Assembly: GCF_900066015.1 (NCBI RefSeq)
Contig: NZ_LN890656.1
Coordinates: forward strand, 620,001-684,000
Origin: Candidatus Promineifilum breve
GTDB lineage: Bacteria > Chloroflexota > Anaerolineae > Promineifilales > Promineifilaceae
Direction of reading: 5' to 3'
Length of the DNA: 64,000 nt
The position numbers and the translations under genes were made by a program. This document shows positions 8,772-15,989 of this stretch, one piece after another (position 1 is the first letter of the stretch; each line of letters starts with the position of its first letter). The notes below the pieces were generated by a model. That model was given only the letters and a program-made list of their open reading frames with translations. It did not search any database and was not told the DNA's origin.

Positions 8772-9527
8772 CTACTTGTTAGCCTGGGCCTCATCCGGGG
8801 TCGCGCGCGCGGCCGATTCGCGCTGGCGGGCCACGGCTTCGAGGATTAACCCGACCGCCTCATCGACCGAATCGGTGGGCGACCACAGATGAATGTCGCG
8901 CTTGCCGATGGTGCCCTGCGTCACCAGCGTATCGCGCATGAAGTCGGCCATCGGCTGCCAGAAAGCGACGCCCATCGAGATGAGCGGGAAGTCCTCGATC
9001 TTGTCGGTCTGCATCAGCGTCACCGTCTCGAACGCCTCATCCAGCGTGCCGAAGCCGCCGGGAAAGACGACGAAGGCCGACGAGTATTTCACCAGCATCA
9101 CCTTGCGGATGAAGAAGTGGTTGAACTCGATGAAGATGTCGAGGTATGGGTTAGGCTCCTGCTCGAAGGGCAACTCGATATTGACCCCGATGCTCAGCCC
9201 GCCGGCCTCTTTGGCCCCGCGATTGGCCGCTTCCATGATGCCCGGCCCGCCGCCGGTCATCACCCCCAGCCCTTCGGCGGCCAGGCGGCGGCCCAACTCG
9301 CGGGCCAGGGCGTAGTAGGGCGTAGTCTCGCCCAGCCGCGCCGAGCCGAAGACCGTGACGCACGGCCGATCGATGGCCCCCAGCGTCTCGAAGCCCTGAA
9401 TGAACTCCAGGAAGTAGCGAGTGGCGCTCTCCAAATCCTTGGAGCGCTCGCGCGGCCCGGCCAGAAAGCGCTTCTCCACGTCGGTCGCGGCCTGCAAGAG
9501 GCTCAGCTTTTGGTTCTTCACATTCAT
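8772..9527 (-). CDS. LOG family protein (TIGR00730)
   Basis: A 251-residue cytoplasmic protein of the LOG family, whose studied members are phosphoribohydrolases that release a base from nucleoside 5'-monophosphates, including cytokinin precursors. The diagnostic motifs are present: GGGPGIMEAANRGAKEAGG (near residue 95) and PGGFGTLDEAFE (near 160), which build the active site. An N-terminal extension of about 50 residues precedes the Rossmann core. The gene starts 7 bp after the stop of the next upstream gene (9535-10179), so the two are probably one transcript. Its substrate in bacteria of this kind is unknown. Confidence 0.93.
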   Translation of the reverse strand: MNVKNQKLSLLQAATDVEKRFLAGPRERSKDLESATRYFLEFIQGFETLGAIDRPCVTVFGSARLGETTPYYALARELGRRLAAEGLGVMTGGGPGIMEAANRGAKEAGGLSIGVNIELPFEQEPNPYLDIFIEFNHFFIRKVMLVKYSSAFVVFPGGFGTLDEAFETVTLMQTDKIEDFPLISMGVAFWQPMADFMRDTLVTQGTIGKRDIHLWSPTDSVDEAVGLILEAVARQRESAARATPDEAQANK

Positions 9528-9534
9528 GGCGATC

Positions 9535-10179
9535 TCACAGGAGTTGGGTTAGATCGGGCGCGTCGGCAGGCCACTCACCGGCCCGCTCCAGCGTGTGGCG
9601 CATTTGCCGCACCAGGTGAAGCGCGGCGCGGGTGGCTTCGTCCTCGTCGGCCCGCGCCAGCCGGGTCAGCCGCTCGTCGAGCGTGGCGATGGCGGCCACG
9701 AACAGCGTCAGCGGCTCCACCTCGCCCAGCCGATCCAGATGGCGGGACTCGTCGCCCCCCCAGCCGGCGCGGCTCTGGGCCAGCACGGCCTCGAATTCGC
9801 TCTCCAAAATGACGAAGGGGGAGTCCGGGGCGTCGGACAGGGGCAGGAACGGGGCCGACGATTCGGCGCGGACGACGGTCTGCTCGCCCGTGGTGGTGAT
9901 ATGCGCCCGGCCGCCGAAGGTGACGATCTCGATGACGTCGCCGTCAAACGCCTCCAGCCGGACGCGGCCGGAGGCAAACCGCAACTCCTCGCCCATCCGG
10001 TAAGGGTGGGCCACGGCCAGACGGCGCAATGTCCCGGCCTGCTCGATGGGGAACAAGACCCGGCTGGCGTCGAAATAGCGGCCGCCCGCCCCGCCGGTCA
10101 GCCGCGCCTCGAACCCGGCATGGCCCAGGGGCGGGTCATAGCGGGATGGATAATAGATCAGGCCGTCGAGTGGTTCCAT
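9535..10179 (-). CDS. Hypothetical protein paired with LOG
   Basis: A 214-residue soluble protein that I cannot assign to a family. It has no signal peptide or membrane segment. The first 110 residues look beta-rich (FDASRVLFPIEQAGTLRRLA, then EAFDGDVIEIVTFGGRAHI); the rest is helical and acidic, with a conserved-looking LTLFVAAIATLDERLTRLA segment. It is the first gene of a tight pair with the LOG enzyme, separated by 7 bp. No clear ribosome site precedes the ATG at 10179, so the start is uncertain. Confidence 0.7.
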   Translation of the reverse strand: MEPLDGLIYYPSRYDPPLGHAGFEARLTGGAGGRYFDASRVLFPIEQAGTLRRLAVAHPYRMGEELRFASGRVRLEAFDGDVIEIVTFGGRAHITTTGEQTVVRAESSAPFLPLSDAPDSPFVILESEFEAVLAQSRAGWGGDESRHLDRLGEVEPLTLFVAAIATLDERLTRLARADEDEATRAALHLVRQMRHTLERAGEWPADAPDLTQLL

Positions 10180-10348
10180 AGGTTCTGGACGAGCGCCGGG
10201 CTATGATATCAGCGCGTCTCCTTCGTGTCACAGTATAACATGGGGGATGGAGGCTAGGAAATGGGTCTGGGATATAGGATGAATGAGGGTGCAGCCTAAT
10301 ACCCATCCGAATCAGTCATTTTACCTATGCCATTATGATCTTCTTCGC

Positions 10349-10377
10349 TTGTGCCCCAACGTCAAATTCTCTAAACT
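10349..10377 (+). promoter_or_regulatory. Predicted promoter of the beta-helix gene
   Basis: TTGTGC (10349-10354), a 17-bp spacer and TAAACT (10372-10377). The stretch CTTGT..CCCCAA...ATT.CTCTAAACTG is conserved upstream of the secreted-protein gene at 15990. It predicts a leader of about 65 nt. The rest of the 269-bp spacer shows no gene. Confidence 0.5.
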
Positions 10378-10448
10378 GTCTGAATTGACGGCGGCGGCCG
10401 GCCAGGCCATCGCCCCCACTGTTTCGACGAGTTTGGAGGAACCTCATC

Positions 10449-12875
10449 ATGTCTACCGAAGTGGAACGGGATAGCGCATCCGGCGTTTCGCCCTGGCTGG
10501 CGAGCCTGATGCTGCGCCGCGGCGGGGCCACCCTGCCGCGTTTCGCGGTCTATTACCAACGATTGAGTGGTCTATCGCGCGGCATGCGGCGGCGGCTGCG
10601 GCGCAAGCTGGCCGTCACCGTCACCGGCGCGGCGCTGCTGCTGGCCCTCAGCGGCGGGGCGACATGGGCGCAACCAGAAGCGCCCGAGGCGACGATCACC
10701 GTCGTCAACGGTCAGGTGGCGGTCAACGCCAACGGCAAATGCTCGCTCATCGAAGCCATTCAGAACGCCGATAGCAAGACCAACGGGCAGCCAAATAACG
10801 ATTGCGCGGCGGGCAACCCCAGCGGGGCGGATACGATCAATCTGCCGGCCAATGGGTTGTTTACCCTGAATAATGTACAAGTCAGCGATGTCATCGGCGA
10901 CATCGGCCTGCCGTGGATCAGCACCGCGATGACCATCAACGGCAACGGATCGACCATTCAGCGCAACAGTAACGCGCCTGAATTTCGTATCCTGGCCGTG
11001 GGTAATAATGGCAATCTAACGCTGAACAATACGACCATTCGTGGTGGCCGGGTCGAATCAGGTTATTCATCTGCAACCTATACTTACTATGGTGGCGGGG
11101 GTATACTGAATCAGGGTGTGTTGACGATTACGGGAAGCATCGTAGAGGATAACTCCAACTACCACTTCTATTATTTTGGTTACGGCGGTGGGATTGACAA
11201 TGCTGGAACGCTAACGATCTCCAGCAGTTCGATCCGCGACAACACAACCTCCGGTTACTGGAGTGGAGATGGCGGCGCGATTCATTCCCACAACGGATCG
11301 GTAACCATTCTAAATAGCGTTATCAGCGGCAATACGGTCAGTGGGGATCCTGCCTATGGCGGGGGAATCTCAATTAGCTCCGAGTCATCACTGACAGTCG
11401 ATAACAGCACGTTCTCGGATAATTACGACGATGGTTACGATAGTGCCGCCGGCGGTGGGATTGCGTCCTGGGGCAGTGCGACCATCACCAATAGCACATT
11501 CACCGGCAATGAAGTCCAATCCGTGTACGATGAAGGGCAAGGTGGTGGCATCGTCAATGCCTTTAGCGGTGTGATGGTTATCACCAACAGCACGATCAGC
11601 GCCAATAGTGCTGATGCCACTGGCGGCGGGGTCGCCAACTTTGGCGAGATTACCTTTAACAACACGACCATCACCGGCAACAGCAACGGCGGCGTCTTCA
11701 CCAGTTGCCAAGATCAGGACACCATCAACCGCTTCCGCCGCACCATCGTCTCCGGCAACACTGGCGGTGAAGTGACGCTCGACTACGCCGGTAATTGCCC
11801 CGGTGGCGTCGTGGTCAACAAGAACAACGTCTTCGGCCGCAGCAACAACGCCGGCCTCATCGGCTTCAGCCCCGGCGCAACCGACATCGTCCCCGCCGGC
11901 GCGCTCAACACCATCCTCTCCCCCCTGGCCAACAACGGCGGCCCGACCCAGACCCACGCCCTGCCCGCCAACAGCCCCGCCCTCGACCGCGCCCCCAACG
12001 CCGATTGCACCGCCGCCCCGGTCAACGGCCTCGACCAGCGCGGCCAGCCCCGCAACCAGAACGGCAACGGCGCGGCCGGCAGCAACGACTGCGACGCCGG
12101 CGCCTTCGAGCGCGAAGGCGGCCCCGTCTCCGCTGACCCCGGCTTCTACGCCTCCATCACCGGCGCGGGCAACGTCGGCGGCGTGGCCTTCACCCCGGCC
12201 GACGTGCTCAAGTTCGACCCCAACGCCGGCTGGTCGATGTTCTTCGACGGCTCCGACGTGGGCATCACCAAGAACGTCGCGGCCTTTGAACTCCAGGACG
12301 ATGGCAGCCTGCTGCTGGCCCTGGGCGCCAAGCAGGCCGTGGGCAATCTGGGCACGGTCACGCCCCAGGACGTGCTGCGCTTCGTGCCGTCCGCCACCGG
12401 CGACAACACCAGCGGCTCCTTCTCGCTGTGGGTCGATGGCTCCGCTGTCGGCCTGGCCGCCGCGGGCGAGAAGATCGACGCCCTGGGCCTGACCGCCGAC
12501 GGCCGCATCGCCATCGGCGTCACCGGGGCCTTGTCCGTTCCCGGCTCCGGCGGCGCCACGCTCAAGGCCCAGGACGAGGACGCGGTGGGCTTCAACCGCG
12601 CCACGGCTGCCTGGACCAACTTCTTCGACGGCACGCCCATCCCCGGCCTGAAGGGCGAGGACGTCAACGCCCTGTGGGTCAACCCCACCACCGGCGAACT
12701 CTACATCACCATCATCGGCGCGTTCAACGTGGCCGGCGTGGCCGGCGACGGCCGCGACATCCTGAAGCTGACCCCCGACGCTGGCGCGACCGGCGGCTAC
12801 ACGGCGGCGCTGGTCTACGACGGCTCGACGCAGGGGCTGCTGACCAATATCGACGCGCTGGAGATGATCCCGTAA
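10449..12875 (+). CDS. Secreted right-handed beta-helix protein, CSLREA type
   Basis: An 808-residue exported protein. After a 45-residue N-terminal extension comes a signal-like segment (LAVTVTGAALLLALSGGATWA). The CSLREA-type motif, here CSLIEAIQNA (near residue 98), opens a parallel beta-helix region rich in LTNNSTF and NNTTI-like rungs (about 150-500). It ends with NGGPTQTHALPANSPALDRA and LDQRGQPR, which are typical of these proteins. Residues about 557-808 form the C-terminal domain shared with the proteins at 15990, 21989 and 24014. It contains four repeats centred on FDGSDVG, WVDGSAVGL, FDGTPIPGL and YDGSTQGL. GGAGG before the ATG fixes the start. The likely role is a surface adhesin or polysaccharide-binding protein, which is inferred. 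Confidence 0.88.
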   Translation: MSTEVERDSASGVSPWLASLMLRRGGATLPRFAVYYQRLSGLSRGMRRRLRRKLAVTVTGAALLLALSGGATWAQPEAPEATITVVNGQVAVNANGKCSLIEAIQNADSKTNGQPNNDCAAGNPSGADTINLPANGLFTLNNVQVSDVIGDIGLPWISTAMTINGNGSTIQRNSNAPEFRILAVGNNGNLTLNNTTIRGGRVESGYSSATYTYYGGGGILNQGVLTITGSIVEDNSNYHFYYFGYGGGIDNAGTLTISSSSIRDNTTSGYWSGDGGAIHSHNGSVTILNSVISGNTVSGDPAYGGGISISSESSLTVDNSTFSDNYDDGYDSAAGGGIASWGSATITNSTFTGNEVQSVYDEGQGGGIVNAFSGVMVITNSTISANSADATGGGVANFGEITFNNTTITGNSNGGVFTSCQDQDTINRFRRTIVSGNTGGEVTLDYAGNCPGGVVVNKNNVFGRSNNAGLIGFSPGATDIVPAGALNTILSPLANNGGPTQTHALPANSPALDRAPNADCTAAPVNGLDQRGQPRNQNGNGAAGSNDCDAGAFEREGGPVSADPGFYASITGAGNVGGVAFTPADVLKFDPNAGWSMFFDGSDVGITKNVAAFELQDDGSLLLALGAKQAVGNLGTVTPQDVLRFVPSATGDNTSGSFSLWVDGSAVGLAAAGEKIDALGLTADGRIAIGVTGALSVPGSGGATLKAQDEDAVGFNRATAAWTNFFDGTPIPGLKGEDVNALWVNPTTGELYITIIGAFNVAGVAGDGRDILKLTPDAGATGGYTAALVYDGSTQGLLTNIDALEMIP

Positions 12876-12876
12876 G

Positions 12877-12985
12877 AGATAGAACGCGGATGACGCGGAT
12901 TGGCGCGGATTTTCGCGGATCAGAAGCTATCTGATCCGCGTCAATCCGCGTTAATCCGTGTCATCCGCGTTCCATTCTTTCCGAT
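12877..12985. repeat. Long hairpin of CGGAT units
   Basis: The left arm reads AGAACGCGGATGACGCGGAT with further GCGGAT units; the right arm carries the complementary ATCCGCG units and ends in ATCCGCGTTCC. The loop is about ten bases. It starts one base after the beta-helix stop codon. The same family occurs at 30532, 32108, 35099, 52937 and elsewhere. Confidence 0.92.
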
Positions 12986-13011
12986 CCGCGTGCCATTCCT
13001 ATTTCCCCCTC

Positions 13012-13082
13012 TTTACTTCCTGACGCACCGTGTTATACTGTTTGTGAAAATTCTCACAAACCCCGTTCGCCAATGAGCGGGG
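13012..13082 (+). promoter_or_regulatory. Predicted cbbL promoter with CRP/FNR-type palindrome
   Basis: A promoter-like pair TTTACT (13012-13017) and TATACT (13034-13039) is followed at once by a perfect palindrome TTTGTGA-N6-TCACAAA (13041-13060). This contains the CRP-family consensus TGTGA-N6-TCACA and overlaps the predicted start of transcription, the position expected for repression. A hairpin CCCCG...CGGGG (13061-13082) follows in the leader. The regulator itself is not in the window. Confidence 0.6.
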
Positions 13083-13152
13083 AGTGAGGCGTCTCCGCAT
13101 TGGGCGGCGGCGCGATTGTCGGTTGCAGCACATTCACATGGAGGTCAGACCC

Positions 13153-14544
13153 GTGGCTATTCATAATCCCCTTGCCGGGCCGAAAACGGTCAAAGCGCGG
13201 CCGACGGCCGAGCTGAGCGACGCCTACAAAGCCGGCGTCCGCGCCTATGCTGTCGATTATTACGTACCGGATTATATTCCCCAGGATACCGATCTGCTCT
13301 GTGCCTTTCGGATTCAGCCGCGCGGCGTCGATATGATCGAAGCCGCCGCCGCCGTGGCCGCCGAATCCTCCACCGGAACGTGGACCGAAGTGTGGTCCAA
13401 CCAACTGACCGATATCGATTTCTACAAAGCCAAGGTCTACGCCATCACCGGCGACATCGCCTACATCGCCTACCCGCTCGACCTCTTCGAGGAAAATAGC
13501 GTCGTCAACATCATGTCGTCGATTGTCGGCAACGTCTTCGGCTTCAAGGCCGTGGGCGCGCTGCGGCTGGAGGACATGCGTATCCCCCTGGCCCTGGTGA
13601 AGACCTTCCCCGGCCCGCGTGTCGGCATCTACGACGAGCGGGTGTGGAGCAACAAATGGGATCGGCCGCTCATCGGCGGCACGGTCAAGCCCAAGCTGGG
13701 CCTGTCGCCCAAGGCCTATTCGACCATCATCTACGAATGTCTGTCCGGCGGCCTGGATACGTCCAAGGACGACGAGAACATGAACAGCCAGCCCTTCAGC
13801 CGTTGGCGCGACCGCTTCATGTATGCCCAGGAAGCCGTCGACCGGGCCGCGGCCGAGACGAACGAGTTCAAGGGCCACTGGCACAACGTCACCGCCGGCA
13901 GCACCGAGGAAAGCCTGCGCCGCCTGGAATACGCCTACGAACTGGGCAGCCGCATGGTCATGTTCGACTTCCTGACCGCCGGTTTCGCCGCCTCGGCCGA
14001 CATCTTCAAGCGCGCCGGCGAACTGGACATGATCGTCCATTGCCACCGGGCCATGCACGCCGTCTTCACCCGCCAGGCCAACCACGGCATCGCCATGCGC
14101 GTCGTCGCCAAGTGGCTGCGCCTGACCGGCGGCGATCACCTGCACACCGGCACGGTCGTCGGCAAGCTGGAAGGCTCGTGGAACGACACGCTGGGCATCA
14201 TCGACATCCTGCGCGAGCGGTACGTGAAGGCCAATCTGGAGCACGGCCTCTACTTCGACCAGGACTTCGGCGGGCTGAAGGCCAGTTGGCCGGTGGCCTC
14301 CGGCGGCATCCACGTCCACCACGTGCCCGACCTGTTGAAGATCTACGGCAACGACGCCTTCTTCCTCTTTGGCGGCGGCACCCACGGCCACCCCGACGGC
14401 AGCCGCGCCGGGGCCATCGCCAACCGCGCCGCCGTTGAGGCCGTCAGCGCCGGCCAGACCTTGCAACAGGCCGCCCGCTCCTGCCCCGAACTGCGCAAGT
14501 CGCTGGAGCTATGGGCCGACGTCAAATTCGAGGTTGTGCAATAA
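13153..14544 (+). CDS. cbbL: RuBisCO large subunit, form I lineage, no small subunit (form I'-like)
   Basis: A 463-residue carboxylase that fixes CO2 onto ribulose-1,5-bisphosphate. All active-site motifs are present: ESSTGTW, GNVFGFKA, GTVKPKLGLS, GGLDTSKDDEN (the carbamylated Lys with its Asp and Glu), HCHRAMHAV, HLHTGTVVGKLEG (loop 6 Lys), SGGIH and FGGGTHGHP. KDDEN, loop 6 and the overall length place it in the form I lineage, not form II, III or IV. No rbcS gene lies downstream or elsewhere in the window; prk follows instead. This matches the form I' clade described from Chloroflexota, whose enzymes are octamers of large subunits only. The GTG at 13153 is preferred because GGAGGT sits just upstream; an in-frame ATG at 13138 overlaps that site. 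Confidence 0.96.
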   Translation: MAIHNPLAGPKTVKARPTAELSDAYKAGVRAYAVDYYVPDYIPQDTDLLCAFRIQPRGVDMIEAAAAVAAESSTGTWTEVWSNQLTDIDFYKAKVYAITGDIAYIAYPLDLFEENSVVNIMSSIVGNVFGFKAVGALRLEDMRIPLALVKTFPGPRVGIYDERVWSNKWDRPLIGGTVKPKLGLSPKAYSTIIYECLSGGLDTSKDDENMNSQPFSRWRDRFMYAQEAVDRAAAETNEFKGHWHNVTAGSTEESLRRLEYAYELGSRMVMFDFLTAGFAASADIFKRAGELDMIVHCHRAMHAVFTRQANHGIAMRVVAKWLRLTGGDHLHTGTVVGKLEGSWNDTLGIIDILRERYVKANLEHGLYFDQDFGGLKASWPVASGGIHVHHVPDLLKIYGNDAFFLFGGGTHGHPDGSRAGAIANRAAVEAVSAGQTLQQAARSCPELRKSLELWADVKFEVVQ

Positions 14545-14710
14545 GAAGAGGGAGAATCCACAGATTACACAGATTTCACAGATTGAAGAATAGTGAATAG
14601 TGGATAGTAGACAGTGTATAGACACTGACCACTGTCCACTACCCACTATCTACTATCCACTTTTTCTAATCTGTGAAATCTGTGAAATCTGTGGATTCTC
14701 TTCTCTCCCA
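14545..14710. repeat. Nested hairpin between cbbL and prk
   Basis: The outer hairpin has left arm units CACAGATTA and CACAGATTT (14556-14585) and a complementary right arm (about 14666-14700), flanked by GAGGGAGAATC and GATTCTCTTCTC. Inside it lies a second, unrelated hairpin whose arms are GTGGATAG-type and CTATCCAC-type units (about 14588-14662). The structure ends just before the AGGAGG of prk. Confidence 0.92.
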
Positions 14711-14721
14711 AGGAGGCCACT

Positions 14722-15690
14722 ATGAATCGAAAAACGATCATGCTGGGCGTGGCCGGCGATAGCGCCTCGGGCAAGACGACGATCAGCAAGGGCATCGCCG
14801 AGGCCCTGGGCGCCGAGAACGTGACCGTCATTTGCTGCGACCATTACCACAAATACAACCGCGTCCAGCGTCGCGAGCTGGGCCTCAGCGCCCTGCATCC
14901 CGACTGCAACTACATCGACATCATGGAGCAGCACTTCCGCCTCTTGCGCGAAGGGCAGCCCATCCTGAAACCGACCTATAACCACAACACCGGCGACTTC
15001 GACGGCCCGACCTACGTGCAGCCGACGAAGTACGTCATCATCGAGGGACTGTTGCCCTTCCATTCGCGCCTCATGCGCCTGTGCTTCGACGTGAAGGTCT
15101 ACCTCGACCCGCCGGAGGAGTTGCGCCGGGCGTGGAAGATCAAGCGCGACACCTCCAAGCGCGGCTACACCCATGAGCAGGTGCTAACCTCCCTGCAGGG
15201 CCGGGGCGACGTCTCGCCGCGCTTCATCCACCCGCAGCGGGCCTACGCCGACATGATCGTGCGCTTCTACCCGCCCGACGCGGCCATGGACTCCGGCGAC
15301 AGCCATCTGAACGCCCAACTGGTGTTGCTGCCCACGCTGGCCCACCCCGACCTGAGCGACGTGCTGAGCCACGGCCCCAACGGCCCCACCCATCATCCCG
15401 CCCTGCGCCTCGACCTGGCCCGCTTCGAAGGTAAGCCGGCCGACTTTCTGGAGATCGACGGCTCCGTGGCGCCCGACAAGGCCGAGGAGCTGATGGGCAT
15501 CATCCGCAGCCACTTGCCGCCCAACGCCGGGCTGGACGCGAGCAAACTCGGCCGCTATCTCTACGGGCTGGAAGAGCGGCGCAGCTACCCGCTGGCCCTG
15601 ACCCAACTGTTGATCGCCTACCATCTGGTGCGCACGGCCGACCAGATGGCTTATGCCACCGATCGGGCGGTGGCCCCGGCGGCGAATTGA
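14722..15690 (+). CDS. prk: Phosphoribulokinase
   Basis: A 322-residue cytoplasmic kinase that phosphorylates ribulose 5-phosphate to make the RuBisCO substrate. The P-loop GVAGDSASGKTT lies near residue 10, followed by CDHYHKYNR, HPDCNYIDIMEQH, YNHNTGDF and IEGLLPFH, as in class II (plant and cyanobacterial type) phosphoribulokinases. The redox-sensitive Cys usually found within the P-loop of plant and cyanobacterial enzymes is replaced by Ser, so thioredoxin or CP12 control through that residue is not expected. AGGAGG precedes the ATG. It is separated from cbbL only by a nested repeat and is probably co-transcribed with it. Confidence 0.95.
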   Translation: MNRKTIMLGVAGDSASGKTTISKGIAEALGAENVTVICCDHYHKYNRVQRRELGLSALHPDCNYIDIMEQHFRLLREGQPILKPTYNHNTGDFDGPTYVQPTKYVIIEGLLPFHSRLMRLCFDVKVYLDPPEELRRAWKIKRDTSKRGYTHEQVLTSLQGRGDVSPRFIHPQRAYADMIVRFYPPDAAMDSGDSHLNAQLVLLPTLAHPDLSDVLSHGPNGPTHHPALRLDLARFEGKPADFLEIDGSVAPDKAEELMGIIRSHLPPNAGLDASKLGRYLYGLEERRSYPLALTQLLIAYHLVRTADQMAYATDRAVAPAAN

Positions 15691-15702
15691 GCCTCCCACT
15701 TC

Positions 15703-15750
15703 TTAGACCTGACAGGTTGGCGAACTTCCATTCGTGAACCTGTCAGGTCT
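15703..15750. repeat. CCTGACAGG hairpin after prk
   Basis: Inverted repeat with arms AGACCTGACAGGTT and AACCTGTCAGGTCT around a 19-bp loop. It belongs to the same family as the copies at 6712 and 63580. No T-run follows, so termination at this point is uncertain. Confidence 0.85.
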
Positions 15751-15841
15751 GTTGCCCCGCGCCGCCGGAACAATTCTCCTCTACGGCCACGCCCCAATCG
15801 CTCCATTATTCCTTCCATCGTGAGTAATGTCACCTATAATC

Positions 15842-15885
15842 GTGACAAATATCACTTGTTTCCCCAAGCAGGATTACTCTAAACT
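15842..15885 (+). promoter_or_regulatory. Predicted promoter with upstream CRP/FNR-like site
   Basis: TTGTTT (15856-15861), an 18-bp spacer and TAAACT (15880-15885) match the promoter upstream of 10449 in a shared 32-bp pattern. GTGACAAATATCAC (15842-15855), a GTGA-N6-TCAC palindrome, abuts the -35 box. Its centre is about 43 bp before the predicted start, the position of a class II activator site. The rest of the 299-bp spacer holds a hairpin and no gene. Confidence 0.5.
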
Positions 15886-15989
15886 GCATTCAGTTCCAAA
15901 CCATCTCGCGTCTGTCCGGTGCCGGGCGGCGAAGTCAGTGCCACATCCGGCGCCCCATACGCCCATATTTACATAAGGAGAATAGTCTG

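Noticed and set aside
14545-14722. Small ORF between cbbL and prk as rbcS
   Set aside because: The spacer is wholly repeat DNA with no small-subunit motifs or sufficient length.
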